Assembly (NCBI GenBank): GCA_934486615.1
Contig: CAKSQO010000001.1
Span: 165,966-229,965 of the forward strand
Reading direction: 5' to 3'
Length of the DNA: 64,000 bases
From: an uncultured Eubacteriales bacterium
GTDB taxonomy: Bacteria; Bacillota; Clostridia; Oscillospirales; Acutalibacteraceae
Numbering within the stretch: position 1 is the stretch's first letter; each line of letters opens with the position of its first letter. The notes beneath the pieces are model-generated. The model did no database searches. It worked only from the letters and a program-made list of their open reading frames with translations, and was not told the DNA's origin. The position numbers and the translations under genes were made by a program. Of the stretch, positions 16,577 to 27,487 are shown one piece after another.

Positions 16577-18538
16577 ATGCCGGACAAGTTTATTTTACAT
16601 TCAAATTATAGTCCTACCGGCGACCAACCCCAAGCTATCGCCGAGCTGACCGACGGGCTGAATCGCGGTGTAAAGGAGCAGGTTTTGCTTGGCGTCACCG
16701 GCTCGGGAAAGACTTTTACCATGGCGAACGTAATCGCCAACGTCAACCGCCCGACGCTTGTTCTCGCTCACAACAAGACGCTCGCCGCGCAGCTGTGCTC
16801 CGAGTTCAAGGAGTTCTTTCCAAACAACGCAGTGGAATATTTTGTTTCCTACTACGACTACTATCAGCCCGAGGCTTACATCCCGGGCACCGACACTTAT
16901 ATTGAAAAGGACTCGGCCATAAACGACGAGATCGACAAGCTGCGCCACTCGGCGACCTGTGCTCTGTCGGAGCGGCGCGACGTTATTATCGTTGCGAGCG
17001 TTTCCTGCATATATTCGTTGGGAAATCCTATCGACTACCGCACTATGGTCATTTCGCTGCGGCCGGGTATGCAGGTCACCCGTGATGAGCTGCTGCGCCG
17101 TCTGGTCGACTTGCAGTATGAGCGCAACGACGTCAGCTTTGTCCGTAACAAGTTCCGCGTGCGAGGCGACGTGGTCGAGATCTATCCCGCGTATTATACC
17201 GATACGGCGATAAGAGTCGACTTTTTCGGCGATGAGATTGACAGCCTCTGCACCGTTGATACGCTGACGGGCGAGGTCAAGGAACGCCTTGCGCACACGG
17301 GAATTTATCCCGCGTCGCACTACATTGTGCCGCCCGACAAAATGGAGGACGCGCTTGAGGAGCTGCGTGCCGAAATGGAGGAGCGCGTGAAGTTCTTTCA
17401 GGATAACGGCAAGCTCATCGAGGCACAGCGCATACGCCAGCGCACGGAGTACGACATCGAAATGCTGCGCGAGATCGGCACCTGCAAGGGCGTCGAGAAC
17501 TATTCGCGCGTGATGTCGCGCCGCCCGCCCGGAAGCGTGCCGTTTACACTGCTGGACTATTTTCCCGACGACTATCTGCTGATCGTCGACGAGTCGCACG
17601 TCACGCTGCCGCAGGTGCGCGGAATGTACGCGGGCGACCGTGCGCGCAAGACTACGCTTATCGACTACGGCTTCCGTCTGCCGTCGGCCTATGACAACCG
17701 CCCGCTGAATTTCGACGAGTTCTATAGCAAGGTGCACCAGGCGATATTCGTCAGCGCAACGCCCGGCGATTTCGAGCTTGAGCACGCCCCGCGTCCCGTT
17801 GAGCAGGTCATACGCCCGACAGGGCTTGTCGACCCCGAGATCGAGGTCAAGCCGACCGAGGGCCAGATCGACGACCTGCTGTCGCAGATAAACCTGCGCA
17901 CGGCGGCAAAGGAGCGAGTACTCGTTACGACTCTCACCAAAAAGATGGCGGAGGATCTGACCGACTACCTGACAAACCGCTCGGTCAAGGTGCGCTATAT
18001 GCACCACGATATTGACGCTATCGAGCGAATGGAGATAATCCGCGACCTGCGTTTGGGCGAGTTCGACGTGCTTGTCGGAATAAACCTGCTGCGCGAGGGG
18101 CTTGACATTCCCGAAGTGTCGCTTGTCGCCATTCTCGATGCGGATAAAGAAGGCTTCCTGCGCAGCACGACCTCGCTTATCCAGACGATAGGACGCGCCG
18201 CGCGCAACGCCGACGGCAAGGTCATAATGTACGCCGACAGCGTGACCCGCTCGATGGAGCAGGCGATAAGCGAGACTTACCGCCGCCGCGAAATCCAGCT
18301 TAAATATAATGAAGAGCACGGCATCGTGCCCAAGACCATAGTCAAGGACGTGCGCGAGATTCTCGAGCTTACGCCCAAGAGCAAGAGCGAGGGCGGCAAG
18401 CAGCGCCTTAACAAGCACGAGAAGGCCGAGCTTATCGACCGTCTGACGCGCGAGATGAAAAACGCGTCGAAGCTGCTCGAATTTGAGCACGCCGCCTACC
18501 TGCGCGACAGGATAAACGCGCTGAAATCTGAGAAATAA
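16577..18538 (+). CDS. uvrB: Excinuclease ABC subunit B, full length
   Basis: UvrB is the damage-verifying DNA helicase of nucleotide excision repair and works with UvrA and UvrC. The 653 residues have Walker [10 protein letters not shown] near residue 38, the beta-hairpin region [14 protein letters not shown], helicase motifs [23 protein letters not shown] and QTIGRAARN, and the C-terminal UVR domain. AGAGAGGAGTG precedes the ATG. The first 20 or so codons are AT-rich and differ in sequence from the truncated copy at 14231; the rest has the GC-rich host style. It is followed 14 bp later by uvrA. Confidence 0.96.
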   Translation: MPDKFILHSNYSPTGDQPQAIAELTDGLNRGVKEQVLLGVTGSGKTFTMANVIANVNRPTLVLAHNKTLAAQLCSEFKEFFPNNAVEYFVSYYDYYQPEAYIPGTDTYIEKDSAINDEIDKLRHSATCALSERRDVIIVASVSCIYSLGNPIDYRTMVISLRPGMQVTRDELLRRLVDLQYERNDVSFVRNKFRVRGDVVEIYPAYYTDTAIRVDFFGDEIDSLCTVDTLTGEVKERLAHTGIYPASHYIVPPDKMEDALEELRAEMEERVKFFQDNGKLIEAQRIRQRTEYDIEMLREIGTCKGVENYSRVMSRRPPGSVPFTLLDYFPDDYLLIVDESHVTLPQVRGMYAGDRARKTTLIDYGFRLPSAYDNRPLNFDEFYSKVHQAIFVSATPGDFELEHAPRPVEQVIRPTGLVDPEIEVKPTEGQIDDLLSQINLRTAAKERVLVTTLTKKMAEDLTDYLTNRSVKVRYMHHDIDAIERMEIIRDLRLGEFDVLVGINLLREGLDIPEVSLVAILDADKEGFLRSTTSLIQTIGRAARNADGKVIMYADSVTRSMEQAISETYRRREIQLKYNEEHGIVPKTIVKDVREILELTPKSKSEGGKQRLNKHEKAELIDRLTREMKNASKLLEFEHAAYLRDRINALKSEK

Positions 18539-18552
18539 CAGGAGATTTTTCA

Positions 18553-21384
18553 ATGGCAGCAGACAGAATAATCATAAAAGGCGCGAGGGAGCACAACCTC
18601 AAAAACGTCAGCCTCACCATTCCGCGTGACAAGCTGGTCGTGTTTACGGGGCTTTCGGGCTCGGGCAAGTCGTCGCTTGCGTTCGACACGCTCTATGCCG
18701 AGGGGCAGCGCCGCTATGTTGAGAGCCTGTCTAGCTATGCCCGCCAGTTTCTCGGCCAGATGGACAAGCCCGACGTCGACAGCATCGAGGGGCTTTCGCC
18801 CGCAATTTCCATTGATCAGAAAACTACGTCGAAAAACCCGCGCTCGACCGTCGGCACGGTTACCGAAATCCACGACTACCTGCGCCTGCTCTATGCACGC
18901 GTGGGTATTCCGCATTGCCCTGTCTGCGGCAAGGAGATAGTTCAGCAGACGGTCGACCAGATAGTTGCAAAAATAATGAAGCTCGAGCCCGACAGCAAGG
19001 TTATGATTCTCGCACCTATTGTCCGCGGCCGCAAGGGCGAGCACCAAAAGGAGCTTGAGCAGGCGAAAAAAAGCGGTTTCGCCCGCGTTCGCGTCGACGG
19101 AATAATCTATGACCTCGGCGAAAAAATCGAAATTGAAAAGAATAACAAGCACAACATCGACATCGTCGTTGACCGTCTTGTTATAAAAGACGGGATAGAA
19201 TCGCGCCTGACCGACTCGGTTGAGACCGCGTCCAACCTCACAGGCGGCATTGTCACCGCGTCTGTCGTGGGCGGTGAGGACATCATGTTTTCGCAGAACT
19301 TCTCCTGCGAGGAGCACGGAGTGAGCATTGAGGAACTTTCGCCGCGTATGTTTTCGTTCAACAATCCCTACGGCGCGTGCCCCAAGTGCTCGGGTCTGGG
19401 CGTATTTATGAAGGTCGACCCGTCGCTCATTATCGCCGACAGCGAGCTTTCGCTCGCTCAGGGAGCGGTGCGCGCAAGCGGCTGGAACTCCATTGACAAG
19501 CACAATTCCATTGCAAATATGTACTTTAACGCCCTCGGCGAAAAGTATGGCTTTACACTCAACACTCCGCTTAAAAAGTATTCAGAAGAAGCAATGCACG
19601 CCCTGCTCTTCGGCACGGGCGGCGAAAAGCTGCGCTTAAAGCGTTCGTCAACGCTCGGCGGCGGCACTTACCAGTCCGCGTTTGAGGGGATCGTCAACAA
19701 CCTTGAGCGCCGCTATAAAGAGAGCACGAGCGAGGCTTCACGCGCCGAGATCGAATCGTATATGAGCGTGTGCGAGTGCCCCGAGTGCAAGGGCGCAAGG
19801 CTCAACCCCGTTTCGCTCGCGGTCACGGTAGCGGACAGGAATATCAACGAAGTCAGTGATATGTCGATAAGCAAGGCGGTCGATTTTGTCAACTCGCTGA
19901 AGCTCAGCGACCGCGATATGATGATTGCCGACGGAATACTCAAGGAAATCCGTTCGCGTCTGGGCTTTCTCGACAGCGTCGGGCTCAGCTACCTGACACT
20001 ATCGCGTTCGGCGGCCACGCTTTCAGGCGGCGAGAGCCAGAGAATACGCCTTGCCACACAGATCGGCTCGTCGCTGACAGGCGTGCTTTATATCCTCGAT
20101 GAGCCGAGCATCGGCCTGCACCAGCGCGATAACGAAAAGCTGATTGCCACGCTGCGACGCCTGCGCGACATCGGCAATACGCTCGTCGTCGTCGAGCACG
20201 ACGAGGACACGATGTACGCCGCCGACTTCATTGTCGACATCGGTCCCGGAGCGGGTGTAAACGGCGGCGAGGTGCTCTGCTCCGGCAGCGTCGACGACAT
20301 CAAGGCATGCAAGCGCTCGATAACCGGCGATTACCTCTCGGGCAGGCGAAAGATTGCCGTTCCCGAGCACCGCCGCGCGGGCAACGGCAAGAGCATTAAA
20401 ATAATCGGCGCGAGCGAGAACAACCTGCGTAATATCGACGTTGAAATTCCGCTCGGAATGTTCGTCGCGGTCACGGGAGTGTCAGGCTCGGGCAAGTCCT
20501 CGCTTGTGAACGAGATTTTTTATAAGAAGCTGGCCAATGTCCTTAACGGCTCAAAGCAGAAGTACGGCGCGCATAAGGAGATACTCGGCGCGCAGGAGCT
20601 TGACAAGATAATCGCAATCGACCAGTCGCCGATCGGGCGTACGCCGCGCTCGAATCCCGCGACCTACACAGGCGTGTTCAACGATATTCGCGAGCTGTTT
20701 GCCCAAACGCAGGACGCAAAAATGCGCGGCTACACCTCAAGCCGCTTCTCATTCAACGTCAAGGGCGGCCGCTGCGAAGCCTGCCAGGGCGACGGCATAA
20801 TCAAGATCGAAATGCACTTTTTGCCGGACATCTACGTCCCGTGCGAGGTCTGCAAGGGCCACCGATACAACCGCGAAACGCTCGAGGTGCACTACAAAGG
20901 CAAGAGCATCTATGACGTGCTCGAAATGACGGTTGAGGAAGCGCTCGGCTTTTTTGAGAGCATACCGAAAATCTATAATAAAATTAAAACGCTCAATGAC
21001 GTCGGGCTGGGCTATGTCAAGCTCGGCCAGCCCGCGACGACTCTCTCGGGCGGCGAAGCACAGCGCGTCAAGCTTGCAACAGAGCTTTCGCGTCGCGCGA
21101 CGGGGCGCACGGTCTACGTCCTCGACGAGCCGACGACAGGGCTGCACACCTACGACGTGCATAAGCTCATAGACGTGCTCGACCGCCTTGTTGAAGCAGG
21201 CAACTCCGTCGTCGTCATCGAGCACAACCTTGATGTGATAAAGACCGCCGACTATATCATCGACCTCGGCCCCGAGGGCGGCTCGGGCGGCGGACTTGTC
21301 GTCGCTGCGGGCACGCCCGAAGCGGTCGCAGAGTGCGATAAGTCTTATACAGGCCATTACCTCAAAAAACTGCTGAAAGGATAG
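18553..21384 (+). CDS. uvrA: Excinuclease ABC subunit A
   Basis: UvrA is the damage-sensing ABC ATPase of nucleotide excision repair. The 943 residues contain two ATPase modules, with Walker A loops [13 protein letters not shown] (near 33) and [13 protein letters not shown] (near 640). The signature motifs are [12 protein letters not shown] and [12 protein letters not shown]. Zinc-binding clusters include [16 protein letters not shown] and [13 protein letters not shown] with [10 protein letters not shown]. Length and domain order are normal. It forms an operon with uvrB and probably the three genes that follow. Confidence 0.97.
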   Translation: MAADRIIIKGAREHNLKNVSLTIPRDKLVVFTGLSGSGKSSLAFDTLYAEGQRRYVESLSSYARQFLGQMDKPDVDSIEGLSPAISIDQKTTSKNPRSTVGTVTEIHDYLRLLYARVGIPHCPVCGKEIVQQTVDQIVAKIMKLEPDSKVMILAPIVRGRKGEHQKELEQAKKSGFARVRVDGIIYDLGEKIEIEKNNKHNIDIVVDRLVIKDGIESRLTDSVETASNLTGGIVTASVVGGEDIMFSQNFSCEEHGVSIEELSPRMFSFNNPYGACPKCSGLGVFMKVDPSLIIADSELSLAQGAVRASGWNSIDKHNSIANMYFNALGEKYGFTLNTPLKKYSEEAMHALLFGTGGEKLRLKRSSTLGGGTYQSAFEGIVNNLERRYKESTSEASRAEIESYMSVCECPECKGARLNPVSLAVTVADRNINEVSDMSISKAVDFVNSLKLSDRDMMIADGILKEIRSRLGFLDSVGLSYLTLSRSAATLSGGESQRIRLATQIGSSLTGVLYILDEPSIGLHQRDNEKLIATLRRLRDIGNTLVVVEHDEDTMYAADFIVDIGPGAGVNGGEVLCSGSVDDIKACKRSITGDYLSGRRKIAVPEHRRAGNGKSIKIIGASENNLRNIDVEIPLGMFVAVTGVSGSGKSSLVNEIFYKKLANVLNGSKQKYGAHKEILGAQELDKIIAIDQSPIGRTPRSNPATYTGVFNDIRELFAQTQDAKMRGYTSSRFSFNVKGGRCEACQGDGIIKIEMHFLPDIYVPCEVCKGHRYNRETLEVHYKGKSIYDVLEMTVEEALGFFESIPKIYNKIKTLNDVGLGYVKLGQPATTLSGGEAQRVKLATELSRRATGRTVYVLDEPTTGLHTYDVHKLIDVLDRLVEAGNSVVVIEHNLDVIKTADYIIDLGPEGGSGGGLVVAAGTPEAVAECDKSYTGHYLKKLLKG

Positions 21385-21387
21385 GCT

Positions 21388-22224
21388 ATGTTCGGTTACG
21401 TTAAAGTGTTCAAGCCGGAGCTGAAGGTCGCCGAGTTCGACACCTACAAGGGCATATATTGCTCGCTGTGCAAATCCCTCGGCAAAAATTACGGACATTT
21501 GCTGCGAATGACGCTCAGTTATGACTATACTTTTCTGCTTGTGCTTGCACTTTCGGTAAAAAATAATCATTGTGAGTTCAAAAAAGAACATTGTGTTTAC
21601 AATCCGTTCAAAAAATGCTATTATAATACCAATTACACGGAAGTTTACGACGCAGTTTCCGCAATCGCCGTGATGATGCTCTATTTCAAGGTGTGCGACA
21701 ATGTCCGCGACGAGCGGGGGTTCAAGCGCTTCGGCTGCCGTCTGGCGAAAGGACTGCTCGGCCGCAAGCTCAAAAAGGCGCGGCGGCTCTATCCCGAGCT
21801 GTACGGTATCATAAGCGACCTCGACCGCCTGCAGACCGAAGCGGAAGCGAGCGAAAACGTCGGTATCGACGTCGCCGCCGAGCCTACGGCAGTTACCCTC
21901 GGACGCATTTGCCGGTATCTCGCGCCGTGTACGTGTGAGGATGCGTTCTACCGCATCGGTTACTGCGCGGGCAAGTGGGTATATCTTGCCGATGCGGTCG
22001 AGGATTTGGACGACGATCTTGCCCGCGGGCGCTTCAACCCGCTTGACAAGGATAACGTCTCCGACGCGGCGGGAATAATGAACATATGCTCAAACGAAGC
22101 GGGCGCGGCGTTCGACTCGATAGATGCAAAGCGCTATCAGGGGATAATCCGCAACATACTCTACCTGTCGCTCCCGATAAAAGCAGAGAATTTGGTAAAA
22201 GAAAGAGAGGCTGATAAGCAATGA
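21388..22224 (+). CDS. DUF5685-family protein
   Basis: The 278-residue protein of unknown function starts [20 protein letters not shown], the usual DUF5685 opening. It has a CSLC pair at residues 25-28 and further Cys ([10 protein letters not shown]) that could bind metal. Near residue 215 the Asp-rich block [18 protein letters not shown] recalls the Asp-rich motifs of isoprenoid synthases. It starts 3 bp after uvrA and overlaps the next J-protein gene by 4 bp. Gene order ties it to that chaperone-like protein; no activity is known to me. Confidence 0.8.
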   Translation: MFGYVKVFKPELKVAEFDTYKGIYCSLCKSLGKNYGHLLRMTLSYDYTFLLVLALSVKNNHCEFKKEHCVYNPFKKCYYNTNYTEVYDAVSAIAVMMLYFKVCDNVRDERGFKRFGCRLAKGLLGRKLKKARRLYPELYGIISDLDRLQTEAEASENVGIDVAAEPTAVTLGRICRYLAPCTCEDAFYRIGYCAGKWVYLADAVEDLDDDLARGRFNPLDKDNVSDAAGIMNICSNEAGAAFDSIDAKRYQGIIRNILYLSLPIKAENLVKEREADKQ

Positions 22225-22838
22225 ACGATCCGTATGAGACCTTAGGTATCAGCAAAAACGCCACCGACGACGAGGTCAAGGCCGCGTATCGCGCTTTAGC
22301 CAAGAAGTTCCACCCTGACAATTTCGCAGGCGACCCTAACGCCGTCGAGCTTGCCGAGGAAAAAATGAAGGTGCTCAACGAGGCCTATGACAGCATTATG
22401 AATATGCGTCGCGCAGGCAACGCTAACGCAGGCGCAGGCTTTAACGGCTCTAACGCGCAGGGCGGTTCGTCGCAGTTCGGCACGATCCGCAGCCTTATCG
22501 CCGCAAACCGCCTTGATGAAGCGCTGCGTATGCTCGACAGCGTGCCGGTCGCTCAGCGCTCGGCCGAGTGGTACTTTTTAAGCGGCAGCGTGCAGTACAA
22601 GCGCGGCTGGTTCGAAAACGCTTACACCAGCTTCGCTACTGCCTGCCGAATGGACCCGAACAACGCCGAGTATCGCGCTGCGTTCAATCAAATCCAGAAC
22701 AGCCGCGGCGGCTTTAACCCCTATAGACAGTCCTCAACCACGGTCGGCGGATGCAGCGTGTGCGATATGTGCACGGGGCTTATCTGCTGCGACCAATGCT
22801 GTGAGTGTATGGGCGGCGATCTGATTGGGTGCTGCTAA
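22221..22838 (+). CDS. J-domain (DnaJ-like) protein with a Cys-rich tail
   Basis: The 205-residue protein has an N-terminal J domain (residues 1-60) with the HPD motif in [10 protein letters not shown], which stimulates a DnaK-type ATPase. A Gly/Asn-rich linker follows. The central region looks TPR-like ([35 protein letters not shown] in part). The last 30 residues hold ten Cys, including [15 protein letters not shown] and a terminal CC, so a metal-binding or acylated tail is possible. It has no DnaJ zinc finger, so it is a class III co-chaperone and not dnaJ. Confidence 0.85.
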   Translation: MNDPYETLGISKNATDDEVKAAYRALAKKFHPDNFAGDPNAVELAEEKMKVLNEAYDSIMNMRRAGNANAGAGFNGSNAQGGSSQFGTIRSLIAANRLDEALRMLDSVPVAQRSAEWYFLSGSVQYKRGWFENAYTSFATACRMDPNNAEYRAAFNQIQNSRGGFNPYRQSSTTVGGCSVCDMCTGLICCDQCCECMGGDLIGCC

Positions 22839-23364
22839 AAAACAGGCGGGTAAAATGGCCTTTTGCTCGGTGATGTCGGCGCTGAGCGTCGCGCTGATGT
22901 TCTTCGCGCGGCTGATAGGGCTTGCCGACTACTGTGTTGTGGTCGTGTGCTGCCTTGTCATCGGTGTGATTATGATTGAGTGCGGCGTAAAGTGGGCGAT
23001 AGCGTCCTACGTCGTCACGGGCGGGCTTGGGCTGCTGCTCGGCAACCTTGAATGTGCGCTGCTGTTCATCTTCTTTTTCGGATTTTATCCGATAATAAAG
23101 CCGCTTATCGAGCGCTTGCCGCGCATTGTCGAATGGTTGCTTAAATTGGTGCTGTTCAACGGCGTTATAGTTGCGCTTTATGCCGCGTTCGACGCGATTA
23201 TAGCGCCCGCCGATGACGTGAAGTACCTTAGTCACGCAGCCTACATCGTGCTGCTGCTGATTACGGCGAACGTCGTGTTTATTATGGTCGACATTCTTTT
23301 CAACAAGCTGATGACCCTCTATTACATTCGCCTGCACCCGCGAATTAAAAAGCTGATCGGGTGA
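22825..23364 (+). CDS. Small multi-pass membrane protein, function unknown
   Basis: The 179-residue hydrophobic protein has about five membrane segments and short Lys-rich loops; the C-terminus [11 protein letters not shown] is probably cytoplasmic. The start is uncertain: a TTG at 22825 overlaps the J-protein stop by 14 bp, and an ATG lies at 22855. The topology resembles small energy-coupling or DUF2232-type proteins, but I cannot place it in a family. It is the last gene of the uvrB-uvrA-DUF5685-J operon and ends at a terminator. Confidence 0.7.
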   Translation: MGAAKKQAGKMAFCSVMSALSVALMFFARLIGLADYCVVVVCCLVIGVIMIECGVKWAIASYVVTGGLGLLLGNLECALLFIFFFGFYPIIKPLIERLPRIVEWLLKLVLFNGVIVALYAAFDAIIAPADDVKYLSHAAYIVLLLITANVVFIMVDILFNKLMTLYYIRLHPRIKKLIG

Positions 23365-23381
23365 AAAAAAGTATATGAATT

Positions 23382-23422
23382 AAAACACCGTCGAGCTTAC
23401 ATTTGAAGCTCGGCGGTGTTTT
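23382..23422. terminator. Bidirectional terminator
   Basis: A 17-bp stem (AAAACACCGTCGAGCTT with AAGCTCGGCGGTGTTTT, one mismatch) flanked by A and T runs lies between the convergent membrane-protein and glnN genes. Confidence 0.85.
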
Positions 23423-23485
23423 GGTGTTTGTGTTACCATCGGCAGACAAGGGAAGATGTGGTTGTCCTTGTCTGCTGTTGGTAAT

Positions 23486-25570
23486 TTACAGGCTGAACAG
23501 CAGCTCGGAATAGGTCGGGAACGGCCAATATTTCTTTGCGGTCAGCGTTTCAAGCTCATCGGCGACGGTACGTGCGTTATCCATATGGGCAATGAGCACG
23601 TCGCGGCAATATGTCGCTTTTTCGAGCGAGTCGGCCACGTCGTCCTCGGCAGCAATGTCGTCGGCGAGGGTGTCAACATTGACTTTGAGCTCGCCCACAC
23701 GGCGGGAAAGCCCCTCGATAACGGACTTTTCAAAGCTGACATCGCAGCCGATACCGGCTTTATCAGCTGCAAGGTGTGAAATCTCACCGAGATAGGTGAC
23801 GACAGCGGGAATAACCTCCTGACGTGCGACGTCGACAAAGGTACGTGCTTCAATATTGATGTGCTTGATGTAGTTCTCAAGCTCGATCTCATAGCGCGAG
23901 GTTATCTCGCTTTCGGTGTAGACGTTGTGGCGCGTGAATACATCGACGTACTCGCGCTTGAGCAGCCACGGCAGGCAGTCGACGGTCGTCTTGAGATTCG
24001 GCAGTCCGCGACGCTCGGCCTCGTCCTCCCACTCCTTGGAATAGCCGTCGCCGTTGAAGATGACGCGCGAGTGCTCGGCAACGGTGGATTTGATGAGCCT
24101 GTCAAGCTCGGCGTTGAAGTCGTCGGCCTTTTCAAGGCGGTCGGCAAACTGTTCAAGCTCGTCGGCAACGATCGTATTGAGCACGGTGTTAGCGTCGGCG
24201 ATAGAGGAAGCCGAGCCGACCATGCGGAATTCGAACTTGTTGCCCGTGAACGCGAACGGCGAGGTGCGGTTGCGGTCGGTGTTGTCCTTTGAAAAACGCG
24301 GAATGATGTCAACGCCGAGCTGCAGCTTTTCTTTCGGGTGATTCTCGTACTTTTTGCCGTTTACGATGCAGTCGAGTATCTCGGTCAGTTCAGAGCCGAG
24401 GAATATCGAAATGATGGCAGGCGGCGCTTCGTGTGCGCCGAGACGGTGATCGTTGCCGGCGCTCGCAACGGAGATGCGCATAAGCGGAGCATAATCGTCG
24501 ATAGCCTTGATGACCGCGGCGAGGAAGAGCAAAAACTGCGCGTTTTCTGCGGGAGTTTTGCCGGGGTCGAGCAGATTCTTGCCGTCGCCTGTCGAAAGCG
24601 ACCAGTTATTGTGCTTGCCGCTGCCGTTTACGCCGACAAACGGCTTTTCGTGCAGCAGGCAGACAAGGCCGTGGCGCTTGGCGACCTTTTTCATAATCTC
24701 CATCGTCAGCTGATTGTGGTCGGTCGCGACGTTGGTGGTCATAAATATCGGCGCCATCTCGTACTGCGAGGGCGCGGCTTCGTTGTGCTCGGTCTTGGAG
24801 AGTATGCCGAGCTTCCACAGCTCAACGTCGAGGTCGGCCATATAGTCGACCACGCGCTGCTTTATTGCGCCGAAATAGTGGTCGTCAAGCTCCTGACCCT
24901 TCGGGGCCGGAGCACCGAACAGCGTGCGGCCGGTGAAGATGAGGTCCTTGCGCTGCTTATAGAGCTTTTCGTCAATGAGAAAATATTCCTGCTCCGCGCC
25001 GACGGTGGTGACAACGCGCGCGTTGGATCCGCGGTCAAACAGCTTCAGCACGCGCGCCGCCTGATGGCTGATGGCGTCCATCGAGCGCAGCAGGGGAGTC
25101 TTTTTATCAAGTGCTTCTCCGCCGTAGGAGCAGAACGCGGTCGGTATGCATAGGGTGCTGTCCTTTATAAAAGCATAGGAGGTCGGGTCCCACGCGGTGT
25201 AGCCGCGGGCCTCAAATGTTGCACGCAGTCCGCCCGAGGGGAAGCTCGACGCGTCAGGCTCGCCCTTGCGCAGCTCTTTGCCCGAGAAGTCCATTATAAC
25301 AGACGACGTGCCGATAGGGGTTATGAAGCCGTCGTGCTTCTCGGCAGTGGCTCCCGTCAGCGGCTGGAACCAGTGGGTATAATGGGTAGCACCCTTGGAG
25401 ATAGCCCACTCCTTCATCGCATTGGCGACGATGGTCGCAACATTCTTGTCAAGCGGCGCACCGCTTTCAATAGTCTCCATTACGGCCTTGAACGTCTCTT
25501 TAGGTAACTTGTCCTTCATAACAGACTCGTTAAACACCATGCTGCCGAAAATTTCCGGTACGTTTGTCAT
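23486..25570 (-). CDS. glnN: Glutamine synthetase type III
   Basis: GlnN makes glutamine from glutamate, ammonia and ATP. At 694 residues it has the length of the GSIII class, much longer than GSI. Class features are FRMVGSA, the ATP/metal-site [29 protein letters not shown] and [14 protein letters not shown] start it at the ATG at 25570 because AGGAGTG lies 6 bases before it; an in-frame GTG lies three codons upstream. Its promoter is a perfect consensus with a palindrome in the spacer. Confidence 0.96.
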   Translation of the reverse strand: MTNVPEIFGSMVFNESVMKDKLPKETFKAVMETIESGAPLDKNVATIVANAMKEWAISKGATHYTHWFQPLTGATAEKHDGFITPIGTSSVIMDFSGKELRKGEPDASSFPSGGLRATFEARGYTAWDPTSYAFIKDSTLCIPTAFCSYGGEALDKKTPLLRSMDAISHQAARVLKLFDRGSNARVVTTVGAEQEYFLIDEKLYKQRKDLIFTGRTLFGAPAPKGQELDDHYFGAIKQRVVDYMADLDVELWKLGILSKTEHNEAAPSQYEMAPIFMTTNVATDHNQLTMEIMKKVAKRHGLVCLLHEKPFVGVNGSGKHNNWSLSTGDGKNLLDPGKTPAENAQFLLFLAAVIKAIDDYAPLMRISVASAGNDHRLGAHEAPPAIISIFLGSELTEILDCIVNGKKYENHPKEKLQLGVDIIPRFSKDNTDRNRTSPFAFTGNKFEFRMVGSASSIADANTVLNTIVADELEQFADRLEKADDFNAELDRLIKSTVAEHSRVIFNGDGYSKEWEDEAERRGLPNLKTTVDCLPWLLKREYVDVFTRHNVYTESEITSRYEIELENYIKHINIEARTFVDVARQEVIPAVVTYLGEISHLAADKAGIGCDVSFEKSVIEGLSRRVGELKVNVDTLADDIAAEDDVADSLEKATYCRDVLIAHMDNARTVADELETLTAKKYWPFPTYSELLFSL

Positions 25571-25654
25571 TTGATCCACTCCTATGCTTACAGATCCTTT
25601 ACAAAAAAACGCTGCGAGCGGTGAATCTCACAGCGAAGAGCCAAACTTAATTAC

Positions 25655-25683
25655 ATTATAAATGTGCTTGCGCACAATGTCAA
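25655..25683 (-). promoter_or_regulatory. Consensus glnN promoter with operator-like palindrome
   Basis: On the minus strand TTGACA (25678-25683) and TATAAT (25655-25660) match the sigma-A consensus fully with 17-bp spacing. The spacer holds the inverted repeat TGTGC-TTGC-GCACA (25663-25676). So strong a promoter is presumably held down by a repressor binding there. The palindrome does not match the GlnR site TGTNAN7TNACA. Confidence 0.8.
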
Positions 25684-25840
25684 TATTATTTTTGATTAAC
25701 AGCAATTGCATGTTATCTGCTTTATGAATATCAGCGCCTGCATACACATAGTAATTATTGTAAAAAGCCCGAGTGAGGATAGGTTCGCAGGGCGACCGAC
25801 AGCGCCGCGCCTCAAGCTCGAAACCGTAGGAGGAAACGCA

Positions 25841-27319
25841 ATGACAAATCAAAGTATTTACACTGATATTGCCGCTCGTACCGGCGGCGACATTTATATC
25901 GGAGTCGTCGGGCCGGTCAGAACAGGAAAGTCCACGTTTATAAAGCGCTTTATGGACGTTATGGTAATTCCGAACATAGCCGAGCCGTCACGCCGCGACC
26001 GCGCAAATGACGAGCTGCCGCAATCGGCCTCCGGGCGAACGATAATGACGACCGAGCCGAAATTTATTCCTGAGGACGCGGTCGATATCGTTACCGATAC
26101 GGGCTGCAAAATGTCGGTCAGGCTTATCGACTGCGTCGGCTATATCGTGCCCGGGTCGATAGGCTACATTGAGGGCGATCAGCCGCGAATGGTGAAAACG
26201 CCGTGGTACGACGAGCCCGTGCCGTTCAATATGGCGGCGGAGTTCGGCACTCATAAGGTAATTGAGGAGCACTCGACTATCGGAATTGTCATAACTACCG
26301 ACGGCAGCATCGGCGACATCGCACGCGAGGACTACGTCGATGCGGAGCGCCGCGTTATCAGCGAGCTCAAAGCGATAAATAAGCCGTTCGTCATCGTTGT
26401 TAACTCCACGCAACCGCAGTCGGAGCGCGCGCGCAAGCTCGCCGCCGAGCTTGCCGAGACGTACTCGGTAACGGCGGTCGCGGAGGATTGCTCCGCACTT
26501 GAGGTCAACGATTTTAATACAATACTCTACAGCGTTTTGCAGGAGTTCCCGATCAAGGAAACTGTCATCACGTTCCCCGGCTGGACGGCGGGGCTTGACA
26601 AAAACTATTGGCTTAAAAAGCAGATGACTGATGCGGTCTTTGCAAATTCTCCCGCTTTGACAAAGACAGCGAGCCTGAACACGTTCTGCGCAGCTCTTGC
26701 ACAAAGCGACTTTATCGCAGCTGCGAGCGTTGACGGGATAAATATGGGCACAGGCGAGTCGCACGTGACAGTTACGCTCGCTGACGGCCTGTTCTACCGA
26801 GTGCTCAGCGAGACCACGGGCGTTGAGATTGCCGACGACGAGGAGCTTGTCTCGACCCTGTTTACGCTTGCGAAGCAATCGAAGGAGTACAAGCGCGTCA
26901 AGGACGCTCTCGACGAGGTTGAAGCGACGGGCTACGGAATCGTTATGCCGCAGCTTGAGGAGCTGAAGCTGCAGGAGCCGGAGATCGTCAAGCAGGGCGG
27001 CCGCTACGGCGTCAGGCTGCGGGCAAGCGCGCCGTCGATACATATGATGCGCGCCGACATCAACACCGAAGTCTCGCCGATAGTCGGCTCGGAGCGGCAG
27101 TCGGAGGACTTGGTGATGTACCTGCTCAAGGAGTTCGAGGAGGACCCGATAAAAATTTGGGACTCGAATATCTTCGGCAAGTCGCTGCATGAGCTTGTCA
27201 ACGAGGGACTGCATACCAAGCTTGCGCGTATGCCTGTCGACGCGCGTCAGCGGTTGCAGGAAACGCTCGAGCGCGTGATAAACGAGGGCTGCAGCGGGCT
27301 TATCTGCATAATACTTTAA
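25841..27319 (+). CDS. spoIVA: Stage IV sporulation protein A (spore-coat morphogenetic ATPase)
   Basis: SpoIVA polymerises with ATP on the forespore outer surface and forms the base layer of the spore coat. From the ATG at 25841, preceded by AGGAGG at 25829-25834, the protein is 492 residues, the length of the Bacillus protein. The Walker A loop GVVGPVRTGKSTF lies near residue 20, followed by conserved TEPKFIPEDAV and IVITTDGSIGDI. The C-terminus GCSGLICIIL is typical. Expression should depend on sigma-E; CATACACA at 25740-25747 may be its -10, but no matching -35 is clear. Confidence 0.97.
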   Translation: MTNQSIYTDIAARTGGDIYIGVVGPVRTGKSTFIKRFMDVMVIPNIAEPSRRDRANDELPQSASGRTIMTTEPKFIPEDAVDIVTDTGCKMSVRLIDCVGYIVPGSIGYIEGDQPRMVKTPWYDEPVPFNMAAEFGTHKVIEEHSTIGIVITTDGSIGDIAREDYVDAERRVISELKAINKPFVIVVNSTQPQSERARKLAAELAETYSVTAVAEDCSALEVNDFNTILYSVLQEFPIKETVITFPGWTAGLDKNYWLKKQMTDAVFANSPALTKTASLNTFCAALAQSDFIAAASVDGINMGTGESHVTVTLADGLFYRVLSETTGVEIADDEELVSTLFTLAKQSKEYKRVKDALDEVEATGYGIVMPQLEELKLQEPEIVKQGGRYGVRLRASAPSIHMMRADINTEVSPIVGSERQSEDLVMYLLKEFEEDPIKIWDSNIFGKSLHELVNEGLHTKLARMPVDARQRLQETLERVINEGCSGLICIIL

Positions 27320-27323
27320 CTGT

Positions 27324-27359
27324 AAAAGCGTCGGGTGAAAATTTCGCTCGGCGCTTTTT
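27324..27359 (+). terminator. Terminator after spoIVA
   Basis: AAAAGCG and CGCTTTT bracket an imperfect stem-loop that ends in TTTTTG, directly downstream of the spoIVA stop codon. Confidence 0.65.
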
Positions 27360-27487
27360 GCACAAAAATTGGAAAAATAAGCTGCACGCCCGACTTTAAA
27401 AGCAATCAAAGCCGCTTTGTCAGAAAAAGAATAAAGCGCCAGTTCTAACTTTTGCTCTGCGCGGAATGATAAATAAGGGTGAAAAAT

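Larger units (their letters stand above)
14507..16636 (+). mobile_element. AT-rich insert carrying a GH35 gene and a replacement uvrB 5' end
   Basis: Between the break in the old uvrB copy (about 14506) and the start of the duplicated segment in the intact gene (16637) lies about 2.1 kb of DNA. It is far more AT-rich than its surroundings, roughly one third G+C by eye. It holds one GH35 beta-galactosidase gene, two copies of a 23-bp direct repeat, a new promoter and ribosome site, and about 20 new N-terminal codons of uvrB. No integrase, transposase or terminal inverted repeat is visible. The right boundary is inferred from where identity begins and could lie anywhere up to 16855. Confidence 0.65.

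Noticed and set aside
16601..18553. A 650-codon open frame antisense to uvrB
   Set aside because: It is a mirror of GC-rich uvrB codons: no ribosome site, implausible composition and no known family. Similar long antisense frames lie opposite glnN, spoIVA and tyrS.
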